DNA of 64,000 nt from Streptomyces sp. CB02923 (GCF_001905005.1 NZ_LWKZ01000001.1:127775-191774); one strand, 5' to 3'; counted from the stretch's first letter, positions 53,636 to 61,772 are shown. Notes: generated from the letters alone by a model not told the origin. A program made the numbers and translations.

Positions 53636-54847
53636 ATGACTGCCAACGCCACCCGCGTCCTCGTCCTCAACTCCGGCTCGTCGTCGGTGAAGTACCAGCT
53701 GCTCGACATGCGCGACGGCTCCCGGCTCGCCGTGGGCCTCGTCGAGCGCATCGGTGAGGAGACCTCGCGCCTGGCGCACACCCCGCTGGCCACCGGCGGT
53801 GACAAGCGCGAGAACGAGGCCCGGATAGCCGACCACGAGGAGGCGCTCAAGGCGGTCGCCGACGAGCTGTCCGCGGACGGGCTCGGCCTGGACTCGCCGG
53901 AGCTGGCGGCGATCGGCCACCGGGTGGTGCACGGCGGCCTGAAGTTCACCGAGCCGACGGTGATCGACGACGCCGTGCTCAAGGAGATCGAGCGGCTGGT
54001 GCCGGTGGCGCCGCTGCACAACCCGGCGAACATCACCGGGATCAGGACGGCCCAGGCGCTGCGCCCCGACCTCCCGCAGGTCGCGGTCTTCGACACCGCC
54101 TTCCACACCACGATGCCGGAGCACGCGGCGCGCTACGCCATCGACGTGGAGACGGCCGACACCCACCGCATCCGCCGGTACGGCTTCCACGGCACCTCGC
54201 ACGCCTACGTCTCGCGCAAGACCGCCGAGCTGCTCGGCAAGGCGCCCGAGGACGTCAACGTCATCGTGCTGCACCTGGGCAACGGCGCCTCCGCCTCGGC
54301 GGTGGCCGGCGGCCGCTGCGTGGACACCTCCATGGGGCTGACCCCGCTGGAGGGCCTGGTCATGGGCACCCGCTCCGGTGACATCGACCCGGCCGTGGTC
54401 TTCCACCTCAAGCGGGTGGCGGGCATGGACGCGGACGAGGTCGACGAGCTGCTCAACAAGAAGAGCGGCCTGGTCGGGCTGTGCGGCGACAACGACATGC
54501 GGGAGATCCGCCGCCGTATCGACGAGGGCGACCAGCGGGCGACGCTCGCCTTCGAGATCTACATCCACCGGCTGAAGAAGTACATCGGCGCCTACAGCGC
54601 GGTGCTGGGCCGGGTGGACGCGGTGGTGTTCACCGCGGGCGTCGGCGAGAACGCCGCCCCGGTGCGCGAGGCCGCGGTCACCGGCCTGGAGGAGCTGGGG
54701 CTGGCGGTGGACGCCGACCTGAACTCCGTACGGTCCGACGAGGCGCGGCTGATATCGCCGGAGTACGCGCGCGTCGCGGTCGCCGTCGTCCCCACCGACG
54801 AGGAGCTGGAGATCGCCGACCAGACATACGCCCTGGTCGGCAACTGA
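53636..54847 (+). CDS. ackA: Acetate kinase
   Basis: A 403-residue kinase that makes ATP and acetate from acetyl-phosphate. The ASKHA motif is LVLNSGSSSVKYQLLDM; further marks are GHRVVHGGLKF, FDTAFHTTMPEHAARYAI, the segment RYGFHGTSHAYV and NVIVLHLGNGAS, and FTAGVGENAAPVRE near the end. GAAGG precedes the ATG at 53636. It is the second gene of pta-ackA. Its last 24 bases, seven codons and the stop, are repeated exactly just after the stop. The stop TGA is therefore backed by an in-frame second copy. Confidence 0.96.
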   Translation: MTANATRVLVLNSGSSSVKYQLLDMRDGSRLAVGLVERIGEETSRLAHTPLATGGDKRENEARIADHEEALKAVADELSADGLGLDSPELAAIGHRVVHGGLKFTEPTVIDDAVLKEIERLVPVAPLHNPANITGIRTAQALRPDLPQVAVFDTAFHTTMPEHAARYAIDVETADTHRIRRYGFHGTSHAYVSRKTAELLGKAPEDVNVIVLHLGNGASASAVAGGRCVDTSMGLTPLEGLVMGTRSGDIDPAVVFHLKRVAGMDADEVDELLNKKSGLVGLCGDNDMREIRRRIDEGDQRATLAFEIYIHRLKKYIGAYSAVLGRVDAVVFTAGVGENAAPVREAAVTGLEELGLAVDADLNSVRSDEARLISPEYARVAVAVVPTDEELEIADQTYALVGN

Positions 54848-54871
54848 ACATACGCCCTGGTCGGCAACTGA
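54824..54871 (+). repeat. In-frame 24-bp tandem duplication of the ackA stop-codon end
   Basis: The last 24 bases of ackA (54824-54847, encoding TYALVGN and the TGA stop) are followed at once by an identical copy at 54848-54871. Both copies are in the same reading frame, so a ribosome that reads through the first TGA would add the same seven residues and stop at the second. Confidence 0.97.
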
Positions 54872-54987
54872 CCTCCGGCACAACCGGCCGGGTGCCGGCG
54901 CCCCTGCGTACGGCGCCCGGCCGGACCTCGCACCCGGGCACCCGAGCCCCAATAATTCCGCTCCGAAACAAACGATAGGATTGAGCC

Positions 54988-56415
54988 ATGCGCCGTTCCA
55001 AAATCGTCTGCACCCTGGGCCCCGCCGTCGACTCCTACGACCAGCTGAAGACGCTGATCGAGGCCGGCATGAACGTGGCCCGATTCAACATGAGCCACGG
55101 CACCCACGCGGAGCACGAGGAGCGCTACCACCGCGTTCGCAAGGCCGCCGAGGAGACGGGCCGCGCCATCGGCGTGCTGGCCGACCTCCAGGGCCCCAAG
55201 ATCCGCCTGGAGACCTTCGCCGACGGCCCCGTGGAGCTGGTGCGCGGTGACGAGTTCGTCATCACCACCGAGGACGTGCCCGGCGACAAGACCATCTGCG
55301 GCACGACCTACAAGGGCCTGCCCGCCGACGTCTCCAAGGGCGACCCGGTCCTGATCAACGACGGCAATGTCGCGCTCCAGGTCGTCGAGGTCGACGGCCC
55401 GCAGGTGCGCTGCATCGTCATCGAGGGCGGCGTCATCTCCGACCACAAGGGCATCAACCTGCCCGGCGCGGCGGTCAACGTCCCGGCGCTGTCCGAGAAG
55501 GACATCGACGACCTGAAGTTCGCCCTGAACATGGGCTGCGACCTGGTCGCCCTGTCCTTCGTGCGGGACGCCAAGGACGTCAACGACGTGCACCGCGTCA
55601 TGGACGAGGTCGGCCGCCGCGTCCCGGTGATCGCCAAGGTGGAGAAGCCGCAGGCGGTCGCCAACATGGAGCAGGTCGTCGCGGCCTTCGACGGCGTCAT
55701 GGTGGCCCGTGGCGACCTCGCCGTGGAATACCCGCTGGAGAAGGTCCCGATGGTGCAGAAGCGCCTTGTGGAGATGTGCCGGCGGAACGCCAAGCCGGTG
55801 ATCGTGGCGACCCAGATGATGGAGTCGATGATCACCAACTCGCGGCCGACCCGCGCCGAGGCGTCCGACGTCGCCAACGCGATCCTGGACGGCGCCGACG
55901 CGGTCATGCTCTCCGCCGAGTCCTCGGTCGGCCAGTACCCGATCGAGACCGTCAAGACGATGTCGAAGATCGTCGAGGCGGCCGAGGAGGAGCTGCTGTC
56001 CAAGGGCCTGCAGCCGCTGGTCCCGGGCAAGAAGCCCCGTACGCAGGGCGGCGCGGTGGCCCGCGCGGCCGCCGAGATGGCCGACTTCCTCGACGGCAAG
56101 GCGCTGATCGCCTTCACCAAGTCCGGTGACACCGCCCGCCGCCTGTCCCGTTACCGCTCGGCCCAGCCGATCCTGGCCTTCACCACGGACGCCGCCACCC
56201 GCAACCAGCTCGCGCTGAGCTGGGGCGTGGAGACCTTCGTCGTCCCGCACGTGGAGCACACCGACGAGATGGTCGACCTGGTCGACGCCGAGCTGCTCAA
56301 GCTCCAGCGCTACAACGACGGCGACACCATGATCATCACGGCCGGTTCGCCCCCCGGCGTCCCCGGCACCACCAACATGGTCCGCGTCCACCACCTGGGC
56401 GGCGAGCGCGCCTGA
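54988..56415 (+). CDS. pyk: Pyruvate kinase
   Basis: A 475-residue enzyme that converts PEP to pyruvate with ATP production. The N-terminus is RRSKIVCTLGPAVDSYDQLKTLIEAGMNVARFNMSHG, the metal and substrate segment has VIAKVEKPQAVANMEQVVAA and DGVMVARGDLAVEYPLEKVP, and the loop MMESMITNSRPTRAEASDVANAIL. The catalytic Lys is in IAKVEKP. AGGATTGAG lies before the ATG at 54988. TAGGAT at 54976-54981 could also serve as a -10 element for a leaderless message. It lies downstream of ackA with its own promoter and terminator. Confidence 0.96.
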   Translation: MRRSKIVCTLGPAVDSYDQLKTLIEAGMNVARFNMSHGTHAEHEERYHRVRKAAEETGRAIGVLADLQGPKIRLETFADGPVELVRGDEFVITTEDVPGDKTICGTTYKGLPADVSKGDPVLINDGNVALQVVEVDGPQVRCIVIEGGVISDHKGINLPGAAVNVPALSEKDIDDLKFALNMGCDLVALSFVRDAKDVNDVHRVMDEVGRRVPVIAKVEKPQAVANMEQVVAAFDGVMVARGDLAVEYPLEKVPMVQKRLVEMCRRNAKPVIVATQMMESMITNSRPTRAEASDVANAILDGADAVMLSAESSVGQYPIETVKTMSKIVEAAEEELLSKGLQPLVPGKKPRTQGGAVARAAAEMADFLDGKALIAFTKSGDTARRLSRYRSAQPILAFTTDAATRNQLALSWGVETFVVPHVEHTDEMVDLVDAELLKLQRYNDGDTMIITAGSPPGVPGTTNMVRVHHLGGERA

Positions 56416-56437
56416 CGCGCCAGGACTGAACACGGCT

Positions 56438-56469
56438 GTGGGCCGCATCCCGTACGGGGTGCGGCCCAC
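56438..56469. terminator. Terminator between pyk and the repeat-rich protein gene
   Basis: GTGGGCCGCATCCC (56438-56451) and GGGGTGCGGCCCAC (56456-56469) pair with a single T-G wobble, around GTAC. The flanking genes converge on this hairpin, so it may stop transcription from both sides. Confidence 0.85.
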
Positions 56470-56492
56470 TGTCGTACGCCGGGGGCGGCGGT

Positions 56493-57866
56493 TCAGTCCG
56501 TGACCGACTGGTGCAGCCCCGGAATGGTCAGGGTGCCGCCGAACTGGCCCGCCTGGGTGATCTTCACCTTGGTGAAGTACGCGAACGGGACGTTGAGGGG
56601 CGGCGGGTGCTCCGGGTCGAAGACGATCGGTATGAGGCCGAAGAGGTTGCCCTGGAGGCGCTCGGTGTACATGGTGACCTTGCCGCCGCGGATCGTCGAG
56701 GTGGAGCCCTGGGCCGCCTGGACGTGGTACTTCTTCCCGGCCTGGCCGTCGACGATCTGGTGGAGGTCGCCGATGTCGATGCTGTCGGCGGTGAACTTCA
56801 GGGCCTGCTTGGTGCGGCCGTTCGGCATCGTGAGGTTGACGACGCCCTCGTAGTCCAGGCCGCGCAGGGTCAGGCCGCTGGACTCCAGGTACCAGGGCTG
56901 GACCGGGACGGTGGCCGGGGCCTGCTCGTCCTTGCCCGCGGCCTTCTTCTCCTCGACGCAGGGGAACGGCTTCTTGCCGTCCGCGTCGGGGGCGTTCGGG
57001 TCGGCGCTGCCACTGGGGGACGGGGAGGGCGTCGGGAGGGCGTCGTCCGCCTTGTCCTTGGCGTCCTCGGCGTCCTTGGAGTCCTTGGCGTCGTCCCCGG
57101 TCTTTCCGGGCTTTCCGGCCTTGCCGGTGGCGTCACCGGCCGCCTCGCCCGGCTTGCCGGTGGTGTCCTCCAGCGGGCCGGTGGCCTTGCCGCCGGGCTT
57201 GCCGGACGTACCGCCGGAGCCCTGGTCCGCGGGTGCGGAGGAGGACGGGGACGGGGACGAGCCCGGGGTGCCCGGCCCGTCGTCGCCGGGGTGGAAGACG
57301 TCGTGCAGCTTCTTGCCCACGCCCAGCGGGTCGTACCAGGGATTGCGCTCCGTGGGAGAGGCGGAGGGGGACGGGGATGCCTGCTTGCCCGTGGACGGCG
57401 ACGGGTCGGGCTCGGGGGCCGACCCGCTCTTGTCCGGGGCCGGGGTGGAGGCGCCGGGGGCGGGGGTGTCCGGACCGGTGCCCTCGGCGGAGCCCTTGTC
57501 CTTGCCCGCCTTGTCCTCGGCGGCCTGGTCCTTGCCCGTCTTCTCCTTCTCGGCCTTGTCCTTGGCGGCCTTGTCCTTCTCCGCCTTCTCCTTCTCCGCC
57601 TTCTCCTTCGCCTGCTGCTCCGCCGTGTCGGGAGCGCTGACGCACGGGCCCTTCTTGAACGGGTTCTCCGGCTGCGGCTTGGCCATCGCCAGCTGCGGTG
57701 TCAGGCCCATGCCCATCAGGACGGCGGAGGGCATCGCGGCTATGGCTATCGCCTTGCCGGCGGGCACGTGCAGCCGGGTCAGCAGCGGCTTGCGCGGGGC
57801 CGCGTGGCGCGGCCCCGTTCTCGCGCCGGCCGCCGCGTTCGTCTCGTGCAGCTCGTCACCCGGCAC
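56493..57866 (-). CDS. Secreted Lys/Glu/Ala- and Pro/Ser-rich protein with a DUF6230-like C-terminal domain
   Basis: A 457-residue protein of three parts. Residues 1-65 hold a hydrophobic segment (AIAIAAMPSAVLMGMGLTPQLAMA), a probable signal or anchor. Residues about 70-300 are low complexity: a charged block of KAEKEKAEKDKAAKDK type, then Pro/Ser and Gly/Lys/Asp stretches. Residues about 310-457 form a folded domain with WYLESSGLTLRGLDYEGVVN, KFTADSIDIGDLHQ and TLTIPGLHQSVTD. The C-terminus resembles that of the DUF6230 protein upstream (GLH-x-x-V ending). GGGAGG precedes the GTG at 57866, which overlaps the end of the DUF6114 gene by 11 bases, so the two are translationally coupled. Likely a cell-envelope protein; function unknown. 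Confidence 0.8.
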   Translation of the reverse strand: MPGDELHETNAAAGARTGPRHAAPRKPLLTRLHVPAGKAIAIAAMPSAVLMGMGLTPQLAMAKPQPENPFKKGPCVSAPDTAEQQAKEKAEKEKAEKDKAAKDKAEKEKTGKDQAAEDKAGKDKGSAEGTGPDTPAPGASTPAPDKSGSAPEPDPSPSTGKQASPSPSASPTERNPWYDPLGVGKKLHDVFHPGDDGPGTPGSSPSPSSSAPADQGSGGTSGKPGGKATGPLEDTTGKPGEAAGDATGKAGKPGKTGDDAKDSKDAEDAKDKADDALPTPSPSPSGSADPNAPDADGKKPFPCVEEKKAAGKDEQAPATVPVQPWYLESSGLTLRGLDYEGVVNLTMPNGRTKQALKFTADSIDIGDLHQIVDGQAGKKYHVQAAQGSTSTIRGGKVTMYTERLQGNLFGLIPIVFDPEHPPPLNVPFAYFTKVKITQAGQFGGTLTIPGLHQSVTD

Positions 57867-58362
57867 TGTGCCTCCCGTTCGCCCCGTCGACCGGGCTCGC
57901 TCCTGACAGGTGGTCCGGTGTGCCGCCCGCGGACCGGGCCGGTTCGTCGCCCTTGGAGGCGCGGGGCTTGCCCGGCGCCCAGGAGACCCCCAGCGCGCCG
58001 CCGATCAGGCCCAGCAGGAAGCCGACCAGGAAGGCGCCGAAGTTGGAGACCACCAGGGAGACCAGGGACAGCAGGATCGCCGCCACGCCCGCGAAGACGC
58101 GGGAGGCGGGCTGGAACCACATGGTCAGGCCGAGGACGACCAGGAGTACGCCGATGATCAGCGAGCCGGCGCCCGCGGTCGTCGCCATCCGGACGGTCAG
58201 GGAGCCGATCGTGAGGTTCGCGTAAGGGATGTACATGATCGGGAAGCCGGCCAGCAGCGTCAGCACCCCGCCCCAGAACGGGCGCTGACCTCGCCACTCC
58301 CTAAACGAAATGCGCTTGCGGCCGATGCTTGCGTTCAGCCGTGGTCGCGTGTCGGCGCTCAT
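57856..58362 (-). CDS. DUF6114 integral membrane protein
   Basis: A 168-residue protein with four hydrophobic helices: FWGGVLTLLAGFPIMYIPY, ATTAGAGSLIIGVLLVVLGL, VFAGVAAILLSLVSLVVSNF and AFLVGFLLGLIGGALGVSW. Termini are cytoplasmic, with a Ser/Gly/Asp tail. It matches DUF6114 in pattern. The ATG at 58362 follows GAGGAG. It lies between the DUF6230 gene, from which a strong stem-loop separates it, and the large repeat protein, which it overlaps. It is probably the membrane partner of the two secreted proteins. Confidence 0.83.
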   Translation of the reverse strand: MSADTRPRLNASIGRKRISFREWRGQRPFWGGVLTLLAGFPIMYIPYANLTIGSLTVRMATTAGAGSLIIGVLLVVLGLTMWFQPASRVFAGVAAILLSLVSLVVSNFGAFLVGFLLGLIGGALGVSWAPGKPRASKGDEPARSAGGTPDHLSGASPVDGANGRHSAG

Positions 58363-58434
58363 GTCGTACAGCTCCTCGGGACTGGCTAATCGGTGGTACG
58401 TGCGCTGGGTGCGTGCCTGCTGCACCGGCTGTGG

Positions 58435-58504
58435 GCGTACGGGTGCGGGGCGGGTGGGGCGGCGGGCGGTGCCGCCGCCCGGCGCGCGCCCCGCACCCGT
58501 ACGC
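58435..58504 (-). terminator. Strong stem-loop between the DUF6230 and DUF6114 genes
   Basis: Arms at 58435-58452 (GCGTACGGGTGCGGGGCG) and 58487-58504 are exact 18-bp complements, enclosing a G/C-rich 34-base loop with further pairing. It begins eight bases after the DUF6230 stop. As the next gene in the set starts 72 bases further on, it may act as an internal attenuator that makes DUF6230 mRNA more abundant than that of the downstream pair. Confidence 0.85.
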
Positions 58505-58512
58505 TCAGTGCG

Positions 58513-59151
58513 TCAGTAGCACTCGTTCTTGCCGCGGCTGACGTTCATGTGCAGGCCGCTGAGCTTGAACGTGCCGGCCGTGGTGGCCCAGGCGCGCTGC
58601 TTGACGTCTTCGAAGTGCACCTTGTCGGCCTGCTGGGCGAAGGAGCCGGGGAGGTAGTCCCCCCTGCCGCCCTCGCCGCGCTTGGCCGGGCCGGGTCCCT
58701 TGGTGGTGTCGTCCACCGAGACGCCGATGTCCACGTTGGTGAACGTCGCGTTGGTCTTCAGGTCGTCGGCGTCGATGTACAGCGTCTTCGCGTAGACCCG
58801 GGGGTCCTTATTCTTGCTGCTGCCCGCCTCCAGCCGCATCGTCACGTCGCCGAAGATCGGCACCGGCACGACGACCGACTGACACAGGTCGGTGATCTCC
58901 GCGGAGTTCATGCCGACCACGGCCACCGGGTGCGCACCCGTCTTGCCCTTGTCGAGGGCTCCGTACTGGACGAACCCGTCACCGTCCAGTTCCGACGCGG
59001 TGACCTTGAACTGCTGACCGGAGACGCTGAACGACGCCGCCAGCGCACCCTGCGCGATGGCGACTCCGATGGCAGCCGTCGCCGCGACGCTCGGCACCAT
59101 GACAACGGCGAACCGCTTCCATCTGGTCCCGCCACGAGCCAGGGACTCCAT
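58513..59151 (-). CDS. DUF6230 secreted/anchored protein
   Basis: A 212-residue protein. The N-terminus is basic (RGGTRWKRF) followed by a hydrophobic segment (AVVMVPSVAATAAIGVAIAQGALA), a signal or anchor. The rest is beta-rich: GQQFKVTASELDGDGFVQYG, FGDVTMRLEAGSSKN, YAKTLYIDADDLK, and a C-terminal GTFKLSGLHMNVSRG with two Cys in total (TDLCQ, NECY). DUF6230 proteins have sometimes been labelled cholesterol esterases; no serine-hydrolase GxSxG motif is visible here, so that name is not supported. The ATG at 59151 follows AAGGAGG. It is the first gene of the three-gene set. Confidence 0.85.
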   Translation of the reverse strand: MESLARGGTRWKRFAVVMVPSVAATAAIGVAIAQGALAASFSVSGQQFKVTASELDGDGFVQYGALDKGKTGAHPVAVVGMNSAEITDLCQSVVVPVPIFGDVTMRLEAGSSKNKDPRVYAKTLYIDADDLKTNATFTNVDIGVSVDDTTKGPGPAKRGEGGRGDYLPGSFAQQADKVHFEDVKQRAWATTAGTFKLSGLHMNVSRGKNECY

Positions 59152-59525
59152 GACTTTCCTCCTTCTCGGACGTACATCTCCGGTTGCGGTCCGGGTCTTG
59201 GGAAGACGGCGGCCGTACCTGGGATGGGAGAAGTGCTACGTCCTCGGGAAGGAGAGCGCCCGTATCGAAAAGGCGTACAGGCGTACGGCGTTCCGAAGCA
59301 CCGGCGATCACCCCCGAGCGACAACCACTGGCCGCGCTGACGCGCGGCCCTTGTCGGACAGGCCCTGCCGGGTGAGCAGGAACCCCCCTGTCCAGGACCG
59401 GTGGCGGTGCCGCCGGCCACTCGGTGGGGACCCATGAACCCCGCGGCGCCGACCGGTTGCCGGGCGGCGGGAATGGACCGAGCGTGGCCGATCGTGGTGC
59501 ATCGGCGGCTGTCGCACAAGGGGTT

Positions 59526-59553
59526 CGTTACTTGCGAGTAACGGAGAGGTAAC
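59526..59553. promoter_or_regulatory. Three-repeat GTNAC array (AfsQ1/GlnR-like) with CGTTACT palindrome
   Basis: GTTAC (59527-59531), GTAAC (59538-59542) and GTAAC (59549-59553) are each separated by exactly six bases, matching the GTNAC-N6-GTNAC pattern reported for AfsQ1 and the related GlnR sites of Streptomyces. The first two also form the palindrome CGTTACT-tgcg-AGTAACG (59526-59543). The array lies about 375 bases upstream of the DUF6230 start. Confidence 0.6.
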
Positions 59554-59657
59554 CGCGCCACGACGGCGCGAAATCGACCGGGCACCCAGGGTTGTCGCCC
59601 TCAGCGAGGGGATGCCGGGGAATCGGGGAGGAATGCCGACAAACCACCACCCTCCTC

Positions 59658-59710
59658 TTACTCCAAGTAACAGCGGCCACGATTGCCAAGATTTGGTAAA
59701 ACGTGGCCGC
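59658..59710. promoter_or_regulatory. TTACT palindrome and nested inverted repeat
   Basis: TTACT-cca-AGTAA (59658-59670) resembles the palindrome at 59526. Next to it GCGGCCACG (59673-59681) and CGTGGCCGC (59702-59710) enclose a 20-base core that is itself near-palindromic (TTGCCAA-gat-TTGGTAA). It sits 57 bases past the thioredoxin gene stop and may be its terminator, or a regulatory site for the DUF6230 set. Confidence 0.5.
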
Positions 59711-59766
59711 CGCTGAGGGTGGGGCCCGCGCGCTTCAGGAGGCGCGGGAGACCGGACACCGAGGGG

Positions 59767-60729
59767 TCAGAACAGGACCCGCGCCAGTGCCGTACGGGCC
59801 GAGATCACCCGCGGATCGTCGGTGCCGATGACCTCGAAGAGCTCCAGCAGCCGTACGCGCGCCGCCTCGCGGTCCTCGCCCGCCGTGCGCCGGACGGTCT
59901 CCACCAGCCGCCCGAAGGCGTCCTCGACATGACCGCCGACCAGGTCCAGGTCGGCCGCCTTGATCTGGGCCCGCACGTCGCCGGGGCCGTCGGCCGCCGC
60001 CTTGCGCACCTCCTGCGGGTCCAGGTCGCTCACCCGGCGCAGCAGTTCGGCCTGCGCCAGGCCCAGCTTGGCCTCCGGGTTGCCCGGGTCGTCGGAGAGC
60101 ACGTTCCGGTACGCCTGGACGGCGCCGTCGAGGTCGCCGTTGTCCAGCGCCTGGTTCGCGGTCTCCAGCAGGGCGTCGTACGGGCCGACCGGCTCGGGGG
60201 CGTCCTCCTGGGGTGCCGCGCCGGCCGGGTCGACGGGCGCGCCCACGATCCCGAACTGCTGCTCGGCGGCCTGGACGAGCTGGTCCAGCACCTGGCGGAT
60301 CTGCGCCTCCGGGGCCGCGCCCTGGAACAGCGGGATCGGCTGGCCCGCGACGACCGCGAAGACCGCCGGGATGCCCTGCACACCGAACTGCTGGAACAGC
60401 GCCTGGTTGGCGTCGACGTCGATCTTGGCCAGGACGAATTTGCCGGCGTACTCCCCCGCCAGCCGCTCCAGGAGCGGGCCGAGCTGCTTGCACGGCTCGC
60501 ACCACTCGGCCCAGAAGTCGATGACGACCGGGACCTCGGTGGAGCGCTGGAGGATGTCCTGCTGGAATCCCGCCTCGTCGACGTCGAACACCAGAGGGGC
60601 GCCGCCCGTGGGCCGGCCGGAGCGGACCGCTTCGGCGCGGGCCTGCTCCGCCTTCTGCTTCGCTTCCCCGGCCGCCTTCACCGCGGCGAGGTCGACGGCT
60701 CCACTCATGGACATGTTGCGTGGCTGCAT
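59767..60729 (-). CDS. Thioredoxin-domain and TPR protein (CnoX/YbbN-like)
   Basis: A 320-residue cytoplasmic protein. A leader of about 45 residues (AAVKAAGEAKQKAEQARAEA) precedes a thioredoxin fold with the redox site FWAEWCEPCKQLGPLLERLA and a cis-Pro in GVQGIPAVFAVVAG. Helical TPR-like repeats follow (about 185-320), with LLETANQALDNGDLDGAVQA YRNVLSDDPGNPEAKLGLAQ and a C-terminal LLELFEVIGTDDPRVISARTALARVLF. This is the architecture of CnoX/YbbN co-chaperone holdases; here the CxxC is intact. The ATG at 60729 follows GGGGAGGATAG. The gene is transcribed alone. Confidence 0.9.
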   Translation of the reverse strand: MQPRNMSMSGAVDLAAVKAAGEAKQKAEQARAEAVRSGRPTGGAPLVFDVDEAGFQQDILQRSTEVPVVIDFWAEWCEPCKQLGPLLERLAGEYAGKFVLAKIDVDANQALFQQFGVQGIPAVFAVVAGQPIPLFQGAAPEAQIRQVLDQLVQAAEQQFGIVGAPVDPAGAAPQEDAPEPVGPYDALLETANQALDNGDLDGAVQAYRNVLSDDPGNPEAKLGLAQAELLRRVSDLDPQEVRKAAADGPGDVRAQIKAADLDLVGGHVEDAFGRLVETVRRTAGEDREAARVRLLELFEVIGTDDPRVISARTALARVLF

Positions 60730-61085
60730 GCGCCTATCCTCCCCCCTCCGGCGTACCGTTGCGAAAAGCGGTGCCGAAAATTCACGGTGCGCGAAAAACG
60801 CGCGGCGCGGGGTCCGTCCGTGCGGCCTGCCGGTGTGCCGGCGCAGGACGGGAGTGCCGCGTTTCCACCGGCCGCGCGGGCCGGTGACACCTTCGTGGCC
60901 CCGGGTCCCCACCCGCGGCCTGTGGTTGTCGCGTCCGGGGCAGGCCGGGCGGCCCACCCTTTCGCTACGACCCGTAGCGTAACTGTCCGGCGCCCGGACC
61001 CGGCAACCCCTGCCGCGAACCGTACGAGTGATCTGCCTCACGAGGGCGGGCCCGCGGCAGGCTACTGGCCGGTATGGTCGCCCCC
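60730..61085. other. Divergent intergenic region: thioredoxin-TPR gene and tetR
   Basis: About 356 bases without a gene. It holds a GCGCG-aaaaa-CGCGC stem (60789-60803) on the side of the thioredoxin gene and the palindrome CGCTAC-gaccc-GTAGCG (60963-60979) about 107 bases before the TetR start. TATGGT (61073-61078) is a -10 element eight bases from the ATG at 61086. Confidence 0.5.
60963..60979. promoter_or_regulatory. Palindrome upstream of the TetR gene
   Basis: CGCTAC-gaccc-GTAGCG is a perfect 6-bp inverted repeat with a 5-bp spacer, the size of a TetR operator. It lies about 107 bases upstream of the tetR start and about 235 bases from the thioredoxin-TPR start. Confidence 0.4.
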
Positions 61086-61772
61086 ATGCACCGCTGCCCC
61101 CTCACCGGCACCAGCTCCCCCGCGGGCCGTGCGGGCTCCCGGAGCCGTACGGGCCGGCCGCGCAGCGCCGAGGCGGACCGCGCGATCCTCGACGCCACCC
61201 GCGCCGCACTGGTCGAGCTGGGCTGGGGCAAGCTCACGATGAGCGACGTCGCCGCCCGCGCCGGGGTGGCCAAGACGACGCTCTACCGCCGCTGGGCCAA
61301 CAAGAACGAACTGGTCCTGGACGCCGTGGCGGTCCTCTTCGACGAGCTGGAACTCCCCGACCGGGGCTGCCTCCAGTCGGACATCGAGGGCGTCGTCCTG
61401 CAGTTCGCCTCGCTGCTGGCCCGCCCGGAGACCAAGACGGCGCTGATGGCCGTGGTCGCCGAGTCCACCACCGACGAGGCGCTGCGGGTGCGTATCCGCT
61501 CCGCCGTGGTGGAGCGGCAGAAGCGGCTGGTGGTGCTCGGGCGCGAGCGGGCCCAGGCGCGCGGCGAGCTGCCGCCGGACCCGGCCGGCGCGGAGGGCGA
61601 GGCAGCCGCCGGGCGGGCGGTGGGGCTGATCTTCGATGTGATCGCGGGTGCGGTCGTGCACCGGGCGCTGGTCAGCGCGGAGCCGGTGGACGAGCTGTGG
61701 GCGCAGCAGTTCAGCACGCTGCTGCTGACCGGGATGGGCGGACTCGCGGACCCGGGCCCGCCCGGAGCGTGA
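61086..61772 (+). CDS. TetR-family transcriptional regulator
   Basis: A 228-residue regulator. A short unstructured head (HRCPLTGTSSPAGRAGSRS) precedes the HTH: ADRAILDATRAALVELGWGK, MSDVAARAGVAKTTLYRRWANKNELVLDA. The ligand half is helical with FASLLARPETKTALMAVVAESTTDEALR and a C-terminal dimer helix. ATG 61086 was chosen because TATGGT lies at -13 to -8, consistent with a leaderless mRNA; ATG 61074 is in frame. The stop TGA is exactly the three-base loop of a 10-bp hairpin. The gene stands alone between the thioredoxin-TPR gene (divergent) and the LegB-like gene (convergent). Its targets are unknown. Confidence 0.88.
   Translation: MHRCPLTGTSSPAGRAGSRSRTGRPRSAEADRAILDATRAALVELGWGKLTMSDVAARAGVAKTTLYRRWANKNELVLDAVAVLFDELELPDRGCLQSDIEGVVLQFASLLARPETKTALMAVVAESTTDEALRVRIRSAVVERQKRLVVLGRERAQARGELPPDPAGAEGEAAAGRAVGLIFDVIAGAVVHRALVSAEPVDELWAQQFSTLLLTGMGGLADPGPPGA

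Larger units (their letters stand above)
59152..59766. other. Long intergenic region upstream of the DUF6230 set
   Basis: About 615 bases with no supported gene. It serves as promoter and upstream region for the DUF6230-DUF6114-repeat protein set (minus strand) and as the 3' side of the thioredoxin-TPR gene. It contains the GTNAC array at 59527-59553, the TTACT-cca-AGTAA palindrome at 59658-59670 and the nested inverted repeat 59673-59710. Open frames here show no family resemblance and poor starts. Confidence 0.6.

Noticed and set aside
58513..59151. Cholesterol esterase
   Set aside because: No GxSxG or lipase-like motif is visible; the sequence is short and beta-rich with a signal or anchor.
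59673..59710. Phage or plasmid attachment site, or tRNA remnant
   Set aside because: The nested inverted repeat has no tRNA-like arms, no integrase is near and no direct repeat flanks it.
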